Below are positions 11,408-20,816 of a DNA stretch of 64,000 nucleotides, piece after piece. This DNA is from Taudactylus pleione (Eukaryota > Chordata > Amphibia > Anura > Myobatrachidae). The notes beneath the pieces are model-generated. The model was not told the origin of the DNA. It made no database searches and worked only from the letters and a program-made list of their open reading frames with translations. Numbering within the stretch: the first letter of the stretch is position 1; each line of letters begins with the position of its first letter. The stretch lies in assembly GCA_031769625.1 (NCBI GenBank), contig JAUIMM010000566.1, positions 3,539,001 through 3,603,000 of the forward strand, read 5' to 3'. The translations under genes were made by a program, and so were the position numbers.

Positions 11408-11452
11408 TTCTGTCACCGGTGGGTGTAGTCCCTAAGAAGGTTGAGGGCAAGT
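11380..11452 (+). pseudogene. Start of the Ngaro-like pol, cut by the fold-back insertion
   Basis: A frame different from gag reads PPISNLILSPVGVVPKK and then a glycine-lysine, a pattern found at the N-terminal edge of RT in DIRS/Ngaro pol (SP.GVVPKK). It breaks off exactly at the target site ggcaagt (11446-11452). The continuation (GKFRFIHHLSYPKGG) is found 14.2 kb downstream at 25698. Confidence 0.75.
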
Positions 11453-11517
11453 ATGAGGGGCCGTTCAAGTCAAAATTACAGCTTTCTGGATATGTCATAT
11501 ACCTAAATTATTGCTTT

Positions 11518-12063
11518 CTGGATATGACGTATGCTGAAATGTATATGACGTATGCTGAAATGGATATGACGTATGCTGAAATGGATATAACGTATACTGA
11601 AATGGATATGACATATGCTGAAATGGATATAACATATACTGAAATGGATATAACATATACTGAAATGTATATGACGTATGCTGTAATGGATATGACTTAT
11701 GCTGAAATGGATATGACGTATGCTGAAATGGATATAACATATACTGAAATGGATATAACATATACTGAAATGTATATGACGTATGCTGTAATGGATATGA
11801 CTTATGCTGAAATGGATATGACGTATGCTGAAATGGATATAACATATACTGAAATGGATATAACATATACTGAAATGTATATGACGTATGCTGAAATGGA
11901 TATGACGTATGCTGAAATGGATATAACATATACTGAAATGGATATAACATATACTGAAATGTATATGACGTATGCTGAAATGGATATGACGTATGCTGAA
12001 ATGGATATGACATACACTGAAATGGATATGACATACACTGAAATGGATATGACATACACTGAA
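11518..12063 (+). repeat. 21-bp tandem array, left arm (about 26 units)
   Basis: The unit is atggatatgacgtatgctgaa with variants (tataacatatactg, tatgacatacactg). Because 21 is divisible by 3 and the units lack stops, every frame stays open (11404-12105 plus; 11495-12055 and 11503-12369 minus); these are not genes. A 105-bp higher-order period (five units marked by tgaaatgtatatgac) recurs at 11661, 11766 and 11871. Many units contain TGACGTA, close to a CRE/ATF half-site. Confidence 0.97.
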
Positions 12064-12082
12064 AAGCACATGACAGTGCCAG

Positions 12083-12106
12083 CCAATCACAGCTCTCCTA
12101 TATAAG
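12083..12106 (+). promoter_or_regulatory. CCAAT box and TATA box in left arm, pointing inward
   Basis: CCAAT at 12083-12087 is followed by TATATAAG at 12099-12106, with the 21-bp TGACGTA-bearing array directly upstream. That resembles a pol II promoter with an enhancer array. The mirror copy is at 24910-24933. Transcription would start at about 12130 and run into the element. Function is inferred from motif order only. Confidence 0.5.
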
Positions 12107-12629
12107 CAGGGCTCCTGGGAAGGAAGAGCAGGAGAACAGTGTGGCAGAGCTGTAAAGGGGAGGTGAGTGCTAACACTATAGTCAGTGGTGTAATAACTTT
12201 TGCTGTGCTGATGATGGTAATGTAACACATAACTACTACTGCATGTACTATTAGTTATAGCTGCAGATAGGAGACTGCCTCTTTTCAGCTTTTTCTCCTG
12301 TGAGGATTGTGCTCCTGCTGCAGGCAGGTTATGTATTAATGTTACTTTCACTTTCCTTTCTGTCCTCATTCTCTCTCATCTCAGCTCTTTCTTTACTCTC
12401 CTTTCTCTTCTTTCTCTATGTCTGATTTCTTGCCAGTACCCCAGGTCCCTGCTCATGTTAGGGAGTGCCCTGTCTCCCAGCAAGATGGCTCCTTCATAAT
12501 CCAGCAGGTGTGGTAGGATTCCCCTGTTGTCTGGCAAGATGTACTGTTACTGTATGCAGGCTGCTGGGTCAGACAATCGGCAGTAGGCTGTGGTTTTCAC
12601 ACTCCACACGTGCCAAGCATTATTATAAC
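12107..12629. repeat. Left arm of the fold-back element, inner unique part
   Basis: This segment (ggtgagtgctaacactatag ... ggcagtaggctgtggttttc) is the inverse of 20336-20816 with scattered differences. It holds T/C-rich tract 12350-12430 and no gene. It ends at ttataac (12623-12629), the target site of the hAT-like element. Confidence 0.9.
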
Positions 12630-13884
12630 CATACCACCCAACTGTCCCACATTCAGTGGGACAGTCCTGTTTTTTTGGGACTGGCCCGCTGTCCCACCCA
12701 TGGGCTGCAGTGTCCCGCAGTTGGGGGGGAGTTGGGGAAGCATACACTGCTGCTCTGCATAGCAGAGCAGCGTGTACGCAGAGCGAGAATAGATGTGCGC
12801 ATGCGCACAGTATCTTTCTACTTCAGGGTCCATAGGGTATCCACAGGATACCTTGGGGTGTAGGTGGATGATGTCAGACATTGGGCACCACAGAGTTAAA
12901 GTTTTCAACCTCCCAGGATGCACTGGGATCCCCCTCCTATACCCTGCCTCTGAGCCAAGACAAACTAGTTTCGTAGGTACATGGCTCGGAGTCGGATCAC
13001 CATTTAACAGAGGGGGGCTGTAATGGCCCCTGAAGTTCTTCAAGGCAGCTGTGGCTGCTCAAGATGAGCTGCACAGCATAGACAGTCAGTACTGACATCT
13101 ATGCTGTCGCTCCTTCACCCCGCCAAACCAGAACGCCGGTACTGATCCGGGGATGCTGGTGGGTGTCTGGGGTCACAGCTAGCGGTGACCCCGAATTACC
13201 CGGACTGTGGCCGGATTCAAGGGGGCAGGTAAGTGGCGGGGTCCCTTGGATGGTACATGCTGAAACACAGTCCAAAGTCCCCAGGCAGGGGGCTCCCTGG
13301 GGACTGTCTGAACGTGGAGCCAGGTATTAACTTGCGCTTCCACTAGACCACCAGGGACAGCGGGCCGCGGCTGAGCGGCAAAGGTCTGGCATCCCAGGGG
13401 TTAATTGCATGTCAGGGGAGCGGCCTTCCCTGTCTCACAGCTGGCGCCTCCCCTGCTGCACAGTGGCTCCCCATAGCGGTCTGGCGGGCTGTGTCAGCAC
13501 TCCTCCCCCTGGCCCGCCTCCTCTCTGCACCTCGGCGGCCATTTTCTAAGAGTGTGCAATTGCTGCTGGACGCTGAATCAAGGTGGCATCGCGGTCCGGG
13601 TCCCCCCGCATACCTCTCCTGCGATTAAGGTCAGAGTATGCAGCACTGTTTCCTACCAGGCTCTGTGTCTGTGTAGTTGATCTCCATGCTGGAACTGCAG
13701 GTGATTTATTTCTGCATTGTATGTGACTAACTGCTAACGCTGCTGCCTGTACTTTCACTTCTGACTGTCAGACATTTTACTATCCCTGTTCTTCCTCTGC
13801 TAAAGCCCTTGCGGTGCGGTGTTGCAGGGTGTTCATTGCTTCACTGTAAAAGCATTTATCTGTGAGGGGAGTCACATACACTAC

Positions 13885-14478
13885 GGGTATACAATCGGGA
13901 AGCCGGCTGCCGAAATCCCGACAGCCGGCTTCCTGACTGCTTTATCACGGCATGGGATAAATGACTGGCGTCTATATCTAGACGCCTGTCATTTTCCCGA
14001 TGCCGGGAGACTGGCGCCCGGCATCCCAATCGAAGGGATGCCAGGAGCGCCACGAGCAGACAGCCACGGGAGGGGAGGGTTAGGTTTAGGGTACCCGGGG
14101 GGGACTTAGGGTTAGGCACCCCCCTGGGAGGTTTAGGGTTAGGCTACGGGGAGGGAGGGTTAGGCACCCCCGGGGGGGACTTAGGGTTAGGCACCCCCCG
14201 GGGGACTTAGGTTTAGGCAGCGGGGAAGGGGAGGTTAGGGTTAGGCTCTTAGAGGGGGGATTAGGGTTAGGAACTTGGGGGGGGGAGGTTAGGGTTAGGC
14301 ACCCTAAAGGAGGGATAGGGTTAGGGGGTTAGGTTAGTATAGAATATACTTACCTTTAGGACGATCGGGATTTCCAGCGCTGTCGGGCTTCCTCTGCTGG
14401 GCTCTGCTAATCTGTCGGCCTGCCGATGCCGGGAATCGAACTGCCAGCCATGCGGCCGGCGGTATTTCATACCGATTC
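13885..14478. mobile_element. TTAGG-rich MITE inserted in the DIRS leader
   Basis: It begins gggtatacaatcgggaagcc and ends cggtatttcataccgattc, with the inner palindrome gccggcttcc / ggaagccggc. The centre (14070-14340) is dense in ttagggttaggcaccc repeats with G runs. Flanks tacactac (13877-13884) and cacactac (14479-14486) form an 8-bp duplication with one change. A sister copy with perfect duplication is at 52551-53178. Confidence 0.85.
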
Positions 14479-14499
14479 CACACTACATTACACTCATCA

Positions 14500-15951
14500 T
14501 GTCTGAGAGTAAACGTGATTTTCCTCTTCAGCTAATGTGTACCACATGTAATGTACCATTAGCGGAGGGTGATGGAAACACTGAGGGGTTATGTAGGGCG
14601 TGTTATCTTATATCACACCCGATTTCTGTCACTGCACCTGTGCAGGAACTGCCCTAGGCTTGTCTTGCTAAGGCACTTACAACCCTTGTGAGCCAGCTAG
14701 CGACTCCCCCTACATTCCCCCAGATGGGGTTATCACAGCAGTCGGTTGTGTCGTCCCCCATGCAGGGGTTCCCCAGGCAGTTGCTGGTACCCCAGTGTCT
14801 CCCGCTTTCGCCCCCCCAGGTCTCGCAGGAGCCTGCGTGGGTGAATTCATTGTCCAATATGGTGCAACACCTGTCGGATGTTTTATAGGGGTAGTCATCA
14901 TTGCAGCCTCCTAAGCGGCCTTTAGTGTCTCAGATGGCTCAGTATGATGTTGTCTGATGACAATGAGATGTTTGACTTTTCAGACCAGGAGCCCCTCCAT
15001 ACTAATAAGGCGGAGTCTAAGTCTAAAGTGTATATACCTGGCCTTATATGGGCAGTCCGTGCGGCCTTGGTCATTGAGGATGATAATTCCCCCGTGGCTA
15101 AATCTAAATACACCTTCTTTAAGGATATTAAGGGAGATGCCACTGTATTTCCTCTATCTGGTCAGTTAGTGGATCATTTAGAGGAGGCGTGGAAAAATCC
15201 GGGTAAGCGGTACCAGCCTTAAAAACATTTGGCCTTTGCATACCCCTTTGCGGATAATTATTTTTTCAAGTGGGAAACTCCTCTGCAAGTGGACTCTCAT
15301 GTCACATGCCTTGTGAAGAGTGATACATTGCCCATGCCCTCCATGTCCTCCTTAAAGGATGCTACAGATTGCAAGGTGAAAATATGCCTTAAATCCATTT
15401 ATTCCCTTGCTGGGGGGCGTCCAGACTGGCTATGGCTGTGTGCTGGGTGGCCAGAGCCATGGAGTGTTGGGCTGATAGCTTGGAGGCATCTCTGGACACT
15501 GACTCTTCACCTGAGCAGGTGGAGTTAGTGGGTAATCTCAGAAACTCAGCCACGTACATTAATGAGGCAGCCTCGGATATAGGTCTCCTCACTTCCAGAA
15601 TCTCCTCGGTAGTGGTGGCGGCTCGCCGCACCCTATGGTTGTGCTCTTGGAAAGCCGACACAAATTCCAAAAAGGTTTGGAATGCTTGCCTTTTAATGGA
15701 CAGGTCCTGTTTGGCCCTGATCTGGACAAAATTGTGGCCACTCCGGCAGCAGCTAAGTCTGCGTGTCTGCCATCGGCTACAGTCCCATCAGGGTCAGGTT
15801 CTTTGTCCTTTTGGCCCTATAGGGCCCTGGGTAAGTCCAATGTACAGTTCTTTCAAAGACAGTCAGGGGCCAAGAAATCTGCCAAGCCTAAGAAGCAGGC
15901 TTGGAGTACAAGATGTCCTGCTTCCAAATCGGATGATAAGCCTTCCGCCTG
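14500..15951 (+). pseudogene. DIRS gag-like protein, fragmented
   Basis: The likely start is ATG at 14500 (ATGTCTGAGAGTAAACG). A CxxC-type pair (CTTCN, then CRACY at about 14600) follows, then a glutamine/proline-rich stretch (14690-14890). Frame 14944-15222 carries DQEPLHTNKAESKSKVYIPG, continuing in 15229-15400 (FAYPFADNYFFKWETPLQVD) and 15432-15660 (ATYINEAASDIGLLTSRISS, ARRTLWLCSW). Four frame changes or stops break it. The SxR-rich tail and ..RTLWLR.W pattern match ORF1 of vertebrate DIRS elements. Role: structural, RNA binding. Confidence 0.65.
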
Positions 15952-16169
15952 ACAGGATGGGCCTCTCCTTGGGGGACCCCAAAGTGGGAGGCCGGCTTCT
16001 TCAGTTCGCACAGTGCTGGTGTCTCACCACCACGGACACTTGGGTAAAAGAAGTGGTCTCTCAGGCATACGCCCTCTCCTTCCGGCGGAGGCCTCCCAGC
16101 CGATTTTTCACCACGGGCTGTCATTCAGATCAAGACAAGGCCCTGGTATTCCAGAAGGTGTTACACTCT

Positions 16170-17238
16170 CTGCTCCAGGCTGGAGTTATAGTGGCGGTTC
16201 CATTGTCCCAGAGGGGATCGGGGTATTACACCAATCTTTTTCTGGTACAGAAACCCAATGGTCTTACCAGCCCATCCTCAACCTCAAATCCCTCAACAAT
16301 TCTTGAGGGTTCCTCTGTTCTGGATGGAGACCCTGCATTCCATCATTTTAGCGATGGAGCCTGGGGATTTTATGGTGTCGCTAGATATTCAGGACGCTTA
16401 CCTGCATATCCCCATTGTTTCAGCACACCAATGTTTCCTCAGGTTTTCAGTGGCCGACCAACACTTCCAGTTTCAGGCACTGCCCTTTGGTCTGGCCACG
16501 GCACCTCGAGTGTTTACCAAAGTCATGGCAGTTATGGCAGCCCACTTGCGGATGCAGGGGGTCCGCTTGTTGCCCTATCTGGATGACCTGTTGTTAGGAG
16601 GGTCTCCAGAGATACTTCAGTGCCATCTGCAACTGACAGTCTCTGTGTTGCAGACTCATAGCTGGCTGGTAAACTGGAAGAAGTCCTCCCTGGTTCCCTC
16701 ACAGAGGATGCTCCATATCGGAGCCCTGTTGGACTCCCAACAGAGGATCTTTGTGACAGAGGAAAAGATCTCTGCATTACAGGCAAAAGTACGCAGTTGC
16801 CTGCAGAGTTGCCGGCTGTCTAATCACTCGGCGATGAGGTTACTGGGATCCATGGTGTCGATGTTTGACATGGTGGAGTATGCCCAGTTTCACTCCAGAC
16901 CTCTGCAGAAGTTGATCCTCTCCAGATGGAATGGGTTTCCCCATTGGATAAAGACACAGACAATGGTGCTTTCCCCGGAGGTACGTCTGTCTCTGGCCTG
17001 GTGGCTGCACACTGCTCACCTGAACAAGGGGCACCCCTTTTGGATTGCGGACTGGGCCCTTCTGACAATGAACGCCAGTCTCCGAGGCTGGGGAGTGGTG
17101 ATGGGTCCGCACTTCTTCCAGGGAAGGTGGATGCCAGCAGAATCTGCGCTTCCGATAAACATCTTGGAACTTCGGGCAGTATTCAAAGCTCTCCAGCAAG
17201 CAAGACATGTCCTGCACGGAAAACCCATGCAGGGGTAG
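16170..17238 (+). pseudogene. DIRS reverse transcriptase region
   Basis: The fingers precede the frame at 16170-16300 (GYYTNLFLVQKPNG in one frame, ILNLKSLNN in another). The long frame 16258-17238 gives MVSLDIQDAYLHIPI (catalytic Asp A), FQALPFGLATAPRVFTKVM, YLDDLLLGG (catalytic YLDD at about 16578-16590), then the connection and RNase H start (WWLHTAHLNKG, WIADWALLTMNASLRGWG, LPINILELRAVFKAL). A stop at 17236-17238 stands where the family has glutamine before SDN. It copies element RNA into DNA. One frameshift near 16255 separates the N-terminal part. Confidence 0.85.
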
Positions 17239-17877
17239 TCAGACAATGCCACCACAGTGGCTTGCATAAACCTCCAAGGAGGGACCCGCAGTCAGACAGC
17301 CCTGACGGAGGTGTCCCGCATTCTAGCTTGGGTGGAAGGCAATCTCCCTGCCATTTCGGCAGTGTTCATACCTGGAGTCCTCAACTGGGAGACAGACTAT
17401 TTCAGCCGTCAAGACGTGCATCCAGGAGAATGGTCTCTTCACCAGGAGGTGTTTCAACTCCTGGTGAACAAGTGGGGCCTTCCAGAGATAGACCTCATGG
17501 CCTCCCGACACAACAACAAGCTACCTGTGTATGGGTCAAGAACAAGAGATGCAGAGGCACTTCTGGTAGAAGCTCTGTTGGTCCGGTGGACCTTCCAGTT
17601 TGCGTACCACTTCCCTCTGTTCTCCCTTCTTCCTCAAGTGATTCGCAAATTCAAGCAAGAAGGTGGCATGCTGCTGCTGATAGCTCCAGCTTGGCCCAGA
17701 TGGCACTGGTACTCAGATCTTCAGAGTCTCTCCTTAGACACTCCAATGCTGTTGCCTCTATGTCCGGACCTGTTGTCTCAAGGTCCTTGTCATTACCCGG
17801 ACCTGGGTCGTTTGTCGTTTGTCTCAACATGGCTGTTGAGACTTAAGGTCCAGGGGTTTTTCCAGGTCTGTAGTTAA
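17239..17877 (+). pseudogene. DIRS RNase H end and methyltransferase-like domain
   Basis: The same frame continues after the stop: SDNATTVACINLQGGTRS (RNase H DN motif), then LNWETDYFSR in place of the usual N..AD.LSR. The following block (PEIDLMASRHNNKLPVYGSR, FAYHFPLFSLLPQVIRKFK, LLLIAPAWPRWHWYSDL) is the conserved region after RNase H in DIRS pol, often assigned to a DAM-like methyltransferase. Tyr in place of Ala/Ser in the AD.LSR-like motif is unusual. Confidence 0.75.
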
Positions 17878-17881
17878 CACC

Positions 17882-18830
17882 ATGCTCAGAGCTCGGAAGC
17901 CTGCGTCTGCAACAATTTACCATCGAGTATGGCATACTTTCTTTGAATGGTGTCACCCTAGAGCCTTTGATCCTCAAGTGTTCCGGATATCCAGGGTGTT
18001 AGCTTTCCTGCAGGTGGGCTTAGATCACGGTCTTCGCCTTGCTTCTCTGAAGGTGCAGGTTTCTGCCCTGTCAGTGTGGTTTCAGCGTAGGATTGCTACT
18101 TTTCCTGATGTCCGCACCTTTCTGCAAGGTGTACTTCGTGTTCAGCCTCCCTTTGTTCCTCCAGTGGCTCCTTGGGATCTTGCTGTGGTCCTGAGGGCTC
18201 TCCAAGGACCGCAATTTGAAACACTAGGCTCAGTGGATTTGAAATGGCTTACAGCTAAGACTGTATTTCTTCGGCCATTGCTTCAGCCAGAAGGGTTTCA
18301 GAATTGGGGGCTCTCTCATGTCGGCCTCCCTTTCTCATTTTTCATAGGGACACTCGCCCTGGTTTTCTCCCAAGGTGGTATCTAGTTTCCACATTAACGA
18401 GGAAATCATAGTGCCGGCCTTTAATTCTCCAGACCTCTCGGTTGGTGAGGCCACCTTAGATGTGGTACTGGCTCTAAGGATTTATGTTGACCGTACCAAT
18501 TCTTTTAGGAAGTCGGACTCCTTGTTTGTCCTCTATAGCTTCCGTAAGAAGGGAGGGCCTGCCACTAAGCAAACTTTGGCAGGATGGATTTGCATGGCTA
18601 TTTCTAAGTCTTATATTCATGAAGGCCTTCCTGTTCCATCCTCTGTTAGGGCTCATTCCACTAGGTCTGTGGGTCCTTCATGGGCAGTTCTATGTGGTGC
18701 CTCTGTTGTTCAGCTTTGCAAGGCAGGCACGTGGTCTTCTGTCCATACCTTTTAAGGTATTATGCATTCGATACCTTCGCCTCTCAGGATGCTTCCTTTG
18801 GGCGGTGGATTCCCCTTTCAGCACAGGAGC
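17882..18830 (+). pseudogene. DIRS tyrosine recombinase, two frameshifts
   Basis: It would insert circular DNA copies of the element. Frame 17882-18385 starts MLRARKPASATIYHRVWHTF (SAM-like N-terminal domain). The catalytic part continues in 18375-18755: IVPAFNSPDLSVGEATLDV, LFVLYSFRKKGGPATKQTLA, and VRAHSTR with the H-x-x-R pair at about 18650-18665. The catalytic tyrosine segment (RYYAFDTFASQDASFGR) follows at about 18755-18805 only after skipping a one-base loss at a T run (18747-18752). Another shift lies near 18320-18380. Gene order RT-RH-YR is DIRS-like. Confidence 0.8.
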
Positions 18831-18907
18831 GTCCCCACCCTTAAAGGATACTGCTTTGGGACATCCCCAAGGTATCCTGTGGATACCCTATGGACCCTGA
18901 AGTAGAA

Positions 18908-19511
18908 AATATGAGATATGGTAAGAACTTACCCTTGTTATCTCTATTTCTACGAAGTCCATAGGGTTCCACAGGACTCCCGCCCTGTCTCACCTGTACT
19001 GCAGATGGGCTTTGTTCTGGTCACCGGTTTTTCCATCTCCTTCTGGTGAGAATGTGATTCTTGTGTGTTCCAGACTTTTTCTCCTCCGGCCTATGGCTTG
19101 TTACATAACTGGTTTGCCTTGGCTTGGGGGCGGGGTATAGAAGGGGGATCCCAGTGCATCCTGGGAGGCTGAAAACTTGAACTCTGTGGTATCCTATGTC
19201 TGACATCATCCGCCTATACCCCAAGATATCCTGTGGAACCCTATGGACTGGGGTCCCCCTTCTATAACCCACCCCAGAGCCAAGGCAAACCAGTTATATA
19301 ACAAGCCATAGGCTGGAGGAGGAGAAGAAAGAGAGAGAAGAAAGTCTGGAACACACAAGAATCACATTCTCACCAGAAGGAGACAGAAAAACGGTGACCA
19401 GATCAAAGCCCATCTGGAGTACAGGTTCGACAGGGCAGGAGTCCTGTGGAACCCTATGAACTTCGTAGAAATAGAGATAACAATGGTAAGTTCTTGCCAT
19501 ATCTCATATTA
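18908..19511. repeat. Palindromic right terminus of the DIRS element
   Basis: Arms 18908-19240 and 19250-19511 are inverse copies, with matched words such as tctatttctacgaag / cttcgtagaaatagag, ggtttgccttggct / agccaaggcaaacc and gatgggctttg / caaagcccatc. The centre (19240-19255, ctatggactggggtcc) repeats the terminal motif again. DIRS elements end in inverted repeats plus an internal complementary region; here the terminal region seems duplicated head to head. Confidence 0.8.
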
Positions 19512-19859
19512 TTCACAGTATGGGGGGAAGTCCGGGGGCAGCCCAGCATCTCGGAGATGCTGGGCACGCCCCTTAGCAATGTAAACAGGGCGTGCCGCTA
19601 GGTCATGCCCTTTTTTCACATAGGTCACACCCCTTTTCAGGAAAGCTTCGCCGCGTAGTTGTCCCGAGTGGAACTCTGCAAAAGTTGGGAGGTATGTTAT
19701 AACACTTACATGGCTTTGTGTGTTTATTTAGTGCATATACTGTATAGGTACTGTATGTGCATGTCTACATGCAATTCTATGTCTAGGGCTTTATATTGTG
19801 TATGTATATATGTATTTATTCTTCCGCTACTTGTGAGTGGCAGAATAAATACATACATA

Positions 19860-20185
19860 CAGGGCCGTAGAGAGCCTGGCCAGTCCCGGGTAAAGGAGGG
19901 GGCATGGCCTAATCGCTGGACGCATGGCCACGCCCCCTTGGAAAAAACACAAAAATATATCAGCCCAGTGCTAAGCAGGGGGGGGCGCGATCAGTGTGAT
20001 CGCTCCCCCCCACAGCCATAGGAGACTGCTCCGGCTGCTGCAGCAGCTGCAAGCAGTCTCACACTGCAGCCCAGCACAAGCTGTGTGCTGAGCTGCTGTG
20101 AGGGAGGGGGGGGGCCACGCCGGGCTCCTCTAGCAAGCCCAGGCCCGGGTAAACTGTACCCACTCCCCCCCTCTCGTTGCCCATG
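19860..20185. mobile_element. CAGGGCC-type hAT MITE in the loop
   Basis: It starts cagggccgtagagagcctgg and closes near ctctcgttgcccatg. The interior has ctgctgcagcagctgcaagc and a GC-rich tract. Flanking catacata and tatacata are within a microsatellite, so the target duplication is not decisive. CAGGGCCGT is a recurrent hAT terminus in vertebrates. Confidence 0.6.
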
Positions 20186-20224
20186 TATACATACATACAT
20201 ACATACATACATACATACATACAC
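20186..20224. repeat. ATAC microsatellite
   Basis: About ten tandem catacata units follow the loop MITE. Confidence 0.95.
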
Positions 20225-20335
20225 AATATAAAGCCCTAGACATAGAATTGTATGTAGACATGCACATACAGTACCTATACAGTATATGCACTAAATAAAC
20301 ACACAAAGCCATGTAAGTGTTATAATAATGCTGTG

Positions 20336-20816
20336 TATGTATGGGGTGTGAAAACCACAGCCTACTGCCGATTGTGGCAGACTATAAATCTCTGACCCAG
20401 CAGCCTGCACACATCTAGCCAGACAATAGAGGAGTCCTACCCCACCTGCTGGGTTATGAAGAAGCCATCTTGCTGGGAGTCAGGGCACTCCCTAACATGA
20501 GCAGGGACCTGGGGCACTGTCAAGAAATCAGACATAGAGAAGAAGAGAAAGGAGAGTAAAGAAAGAGCTGAAATGAGAGAGAATGAGGACAGAAAGGAAG
20601 TGAAAGTAACATTAATACATAACCTGCCTGCATCAGGAGCACAATCCTCACAGGAGAAAAAGCTGAAAAGAGGCAGTCTCCTATCTGCAGCTATAACTAA
20701 TAGTACATGCAGTAGTAGTTATATGTTACATTACCATCATCAGCACAGCAAAAGTTATTACACCACTGACAATAGTGTTAGCACTCACCTCCACTTTCCA
20801 GCTCTGCCACACTGTA
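20336..20816. repeat. Right arm of the fold-back element, inner part
   Basis: The inverse counterpart of 12130-12629. It ends in ccacactgta (20807-20816), which is repeated at 24872-24881 after the LINE insertion. The arm then continues with the promoter-like segment and 21-bp array. The open frame at 20573-20929 is a chance frame over the arm. Confidence 0.9.

Larger units (their letters stand above)
12814..19513 (+). mobile_element. DIRS-type tyrosine-recombinase retrotransposon
   Basis: The element carries gag-like frames (14500-15950), RT (16258-17238), RNase H and following domain (17239-17877) and a tyrosine recombinase (17882-18830), flanked by inverted terminal sequences. The left end (12814-13015: cttcagggtccatagggtat, then ggatgcactgggatccccc) is the inverse of sequence near 19120-19235 and 18870-18905. 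The right end is a large palindrome (18908-19511). Both edges abut the word cacagtat (12806-12813 and 19514-19521); DIRS elements usually make no target duplication, so this may be coincidence. Most ORFs carry stops, so it is inactive. Confidence 0.85.
12630..19696. mobile_element. hAT-like MITE inserted in left arm, itself carrying a DIRS element
   Basis: The left end cataccacccaactgtccc and right end agttgggaggtatg are inverted repeats. The flanking word ttataac occurs on both sides (12623-12629 and 19697-19703), while the opposite arm (20310-20325, reverse complement) has it once, showing the empty site. Own sequence is 12630-12813 (gtcccac / gtgggacag hairpin, tgtcccgcag) and about 19514-19696; the rest is the DIRS insertion. 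A relative is at 28879-29088. A 7-bp duplication is one short of hAT's 8, so the superfamily is provisional. Confidence 0.8.
19697..20335. repeat. Innermost arms and loop of the fold-back element
   Basis: 19697-19815 (acacttacatggctttgtgt ... tctagggctttatattgtgt) pairs with 20221-20335 on the opposite strand. The loop (about 19816-19859 plus the ATAC microsatellite 20186-20224) is AT-rich. A CAGGGCC MITE sits in the loop (19860-20185). The arms match almost base for base. Confidence 0.9.

Noticed and set aside
11404..12369. Open frames with MDMTYAE or IHFSICH repeats
   Set aside because: The period is 21 bp, divisible by three, with no stop in the unit, so frames stay open on both strands. 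The same occurs at 24911-25721.
13885..14478. Interstitial telomere from a chromosome fusion
   Set aside because: The TTAGG-like units are imperfect, separated by caccc, and bounded by a transposon tip with an 8-bp target duplication; similar copies exist elsewhere in the window.
12806..19521. cacagtat as an 8-bp target duplication of the DIRS element
   Set aside because: DIRS elements normally integrate without target duplication, and the word could be part of the host MITE or of a misplaced boundary. Kept only as a remark.
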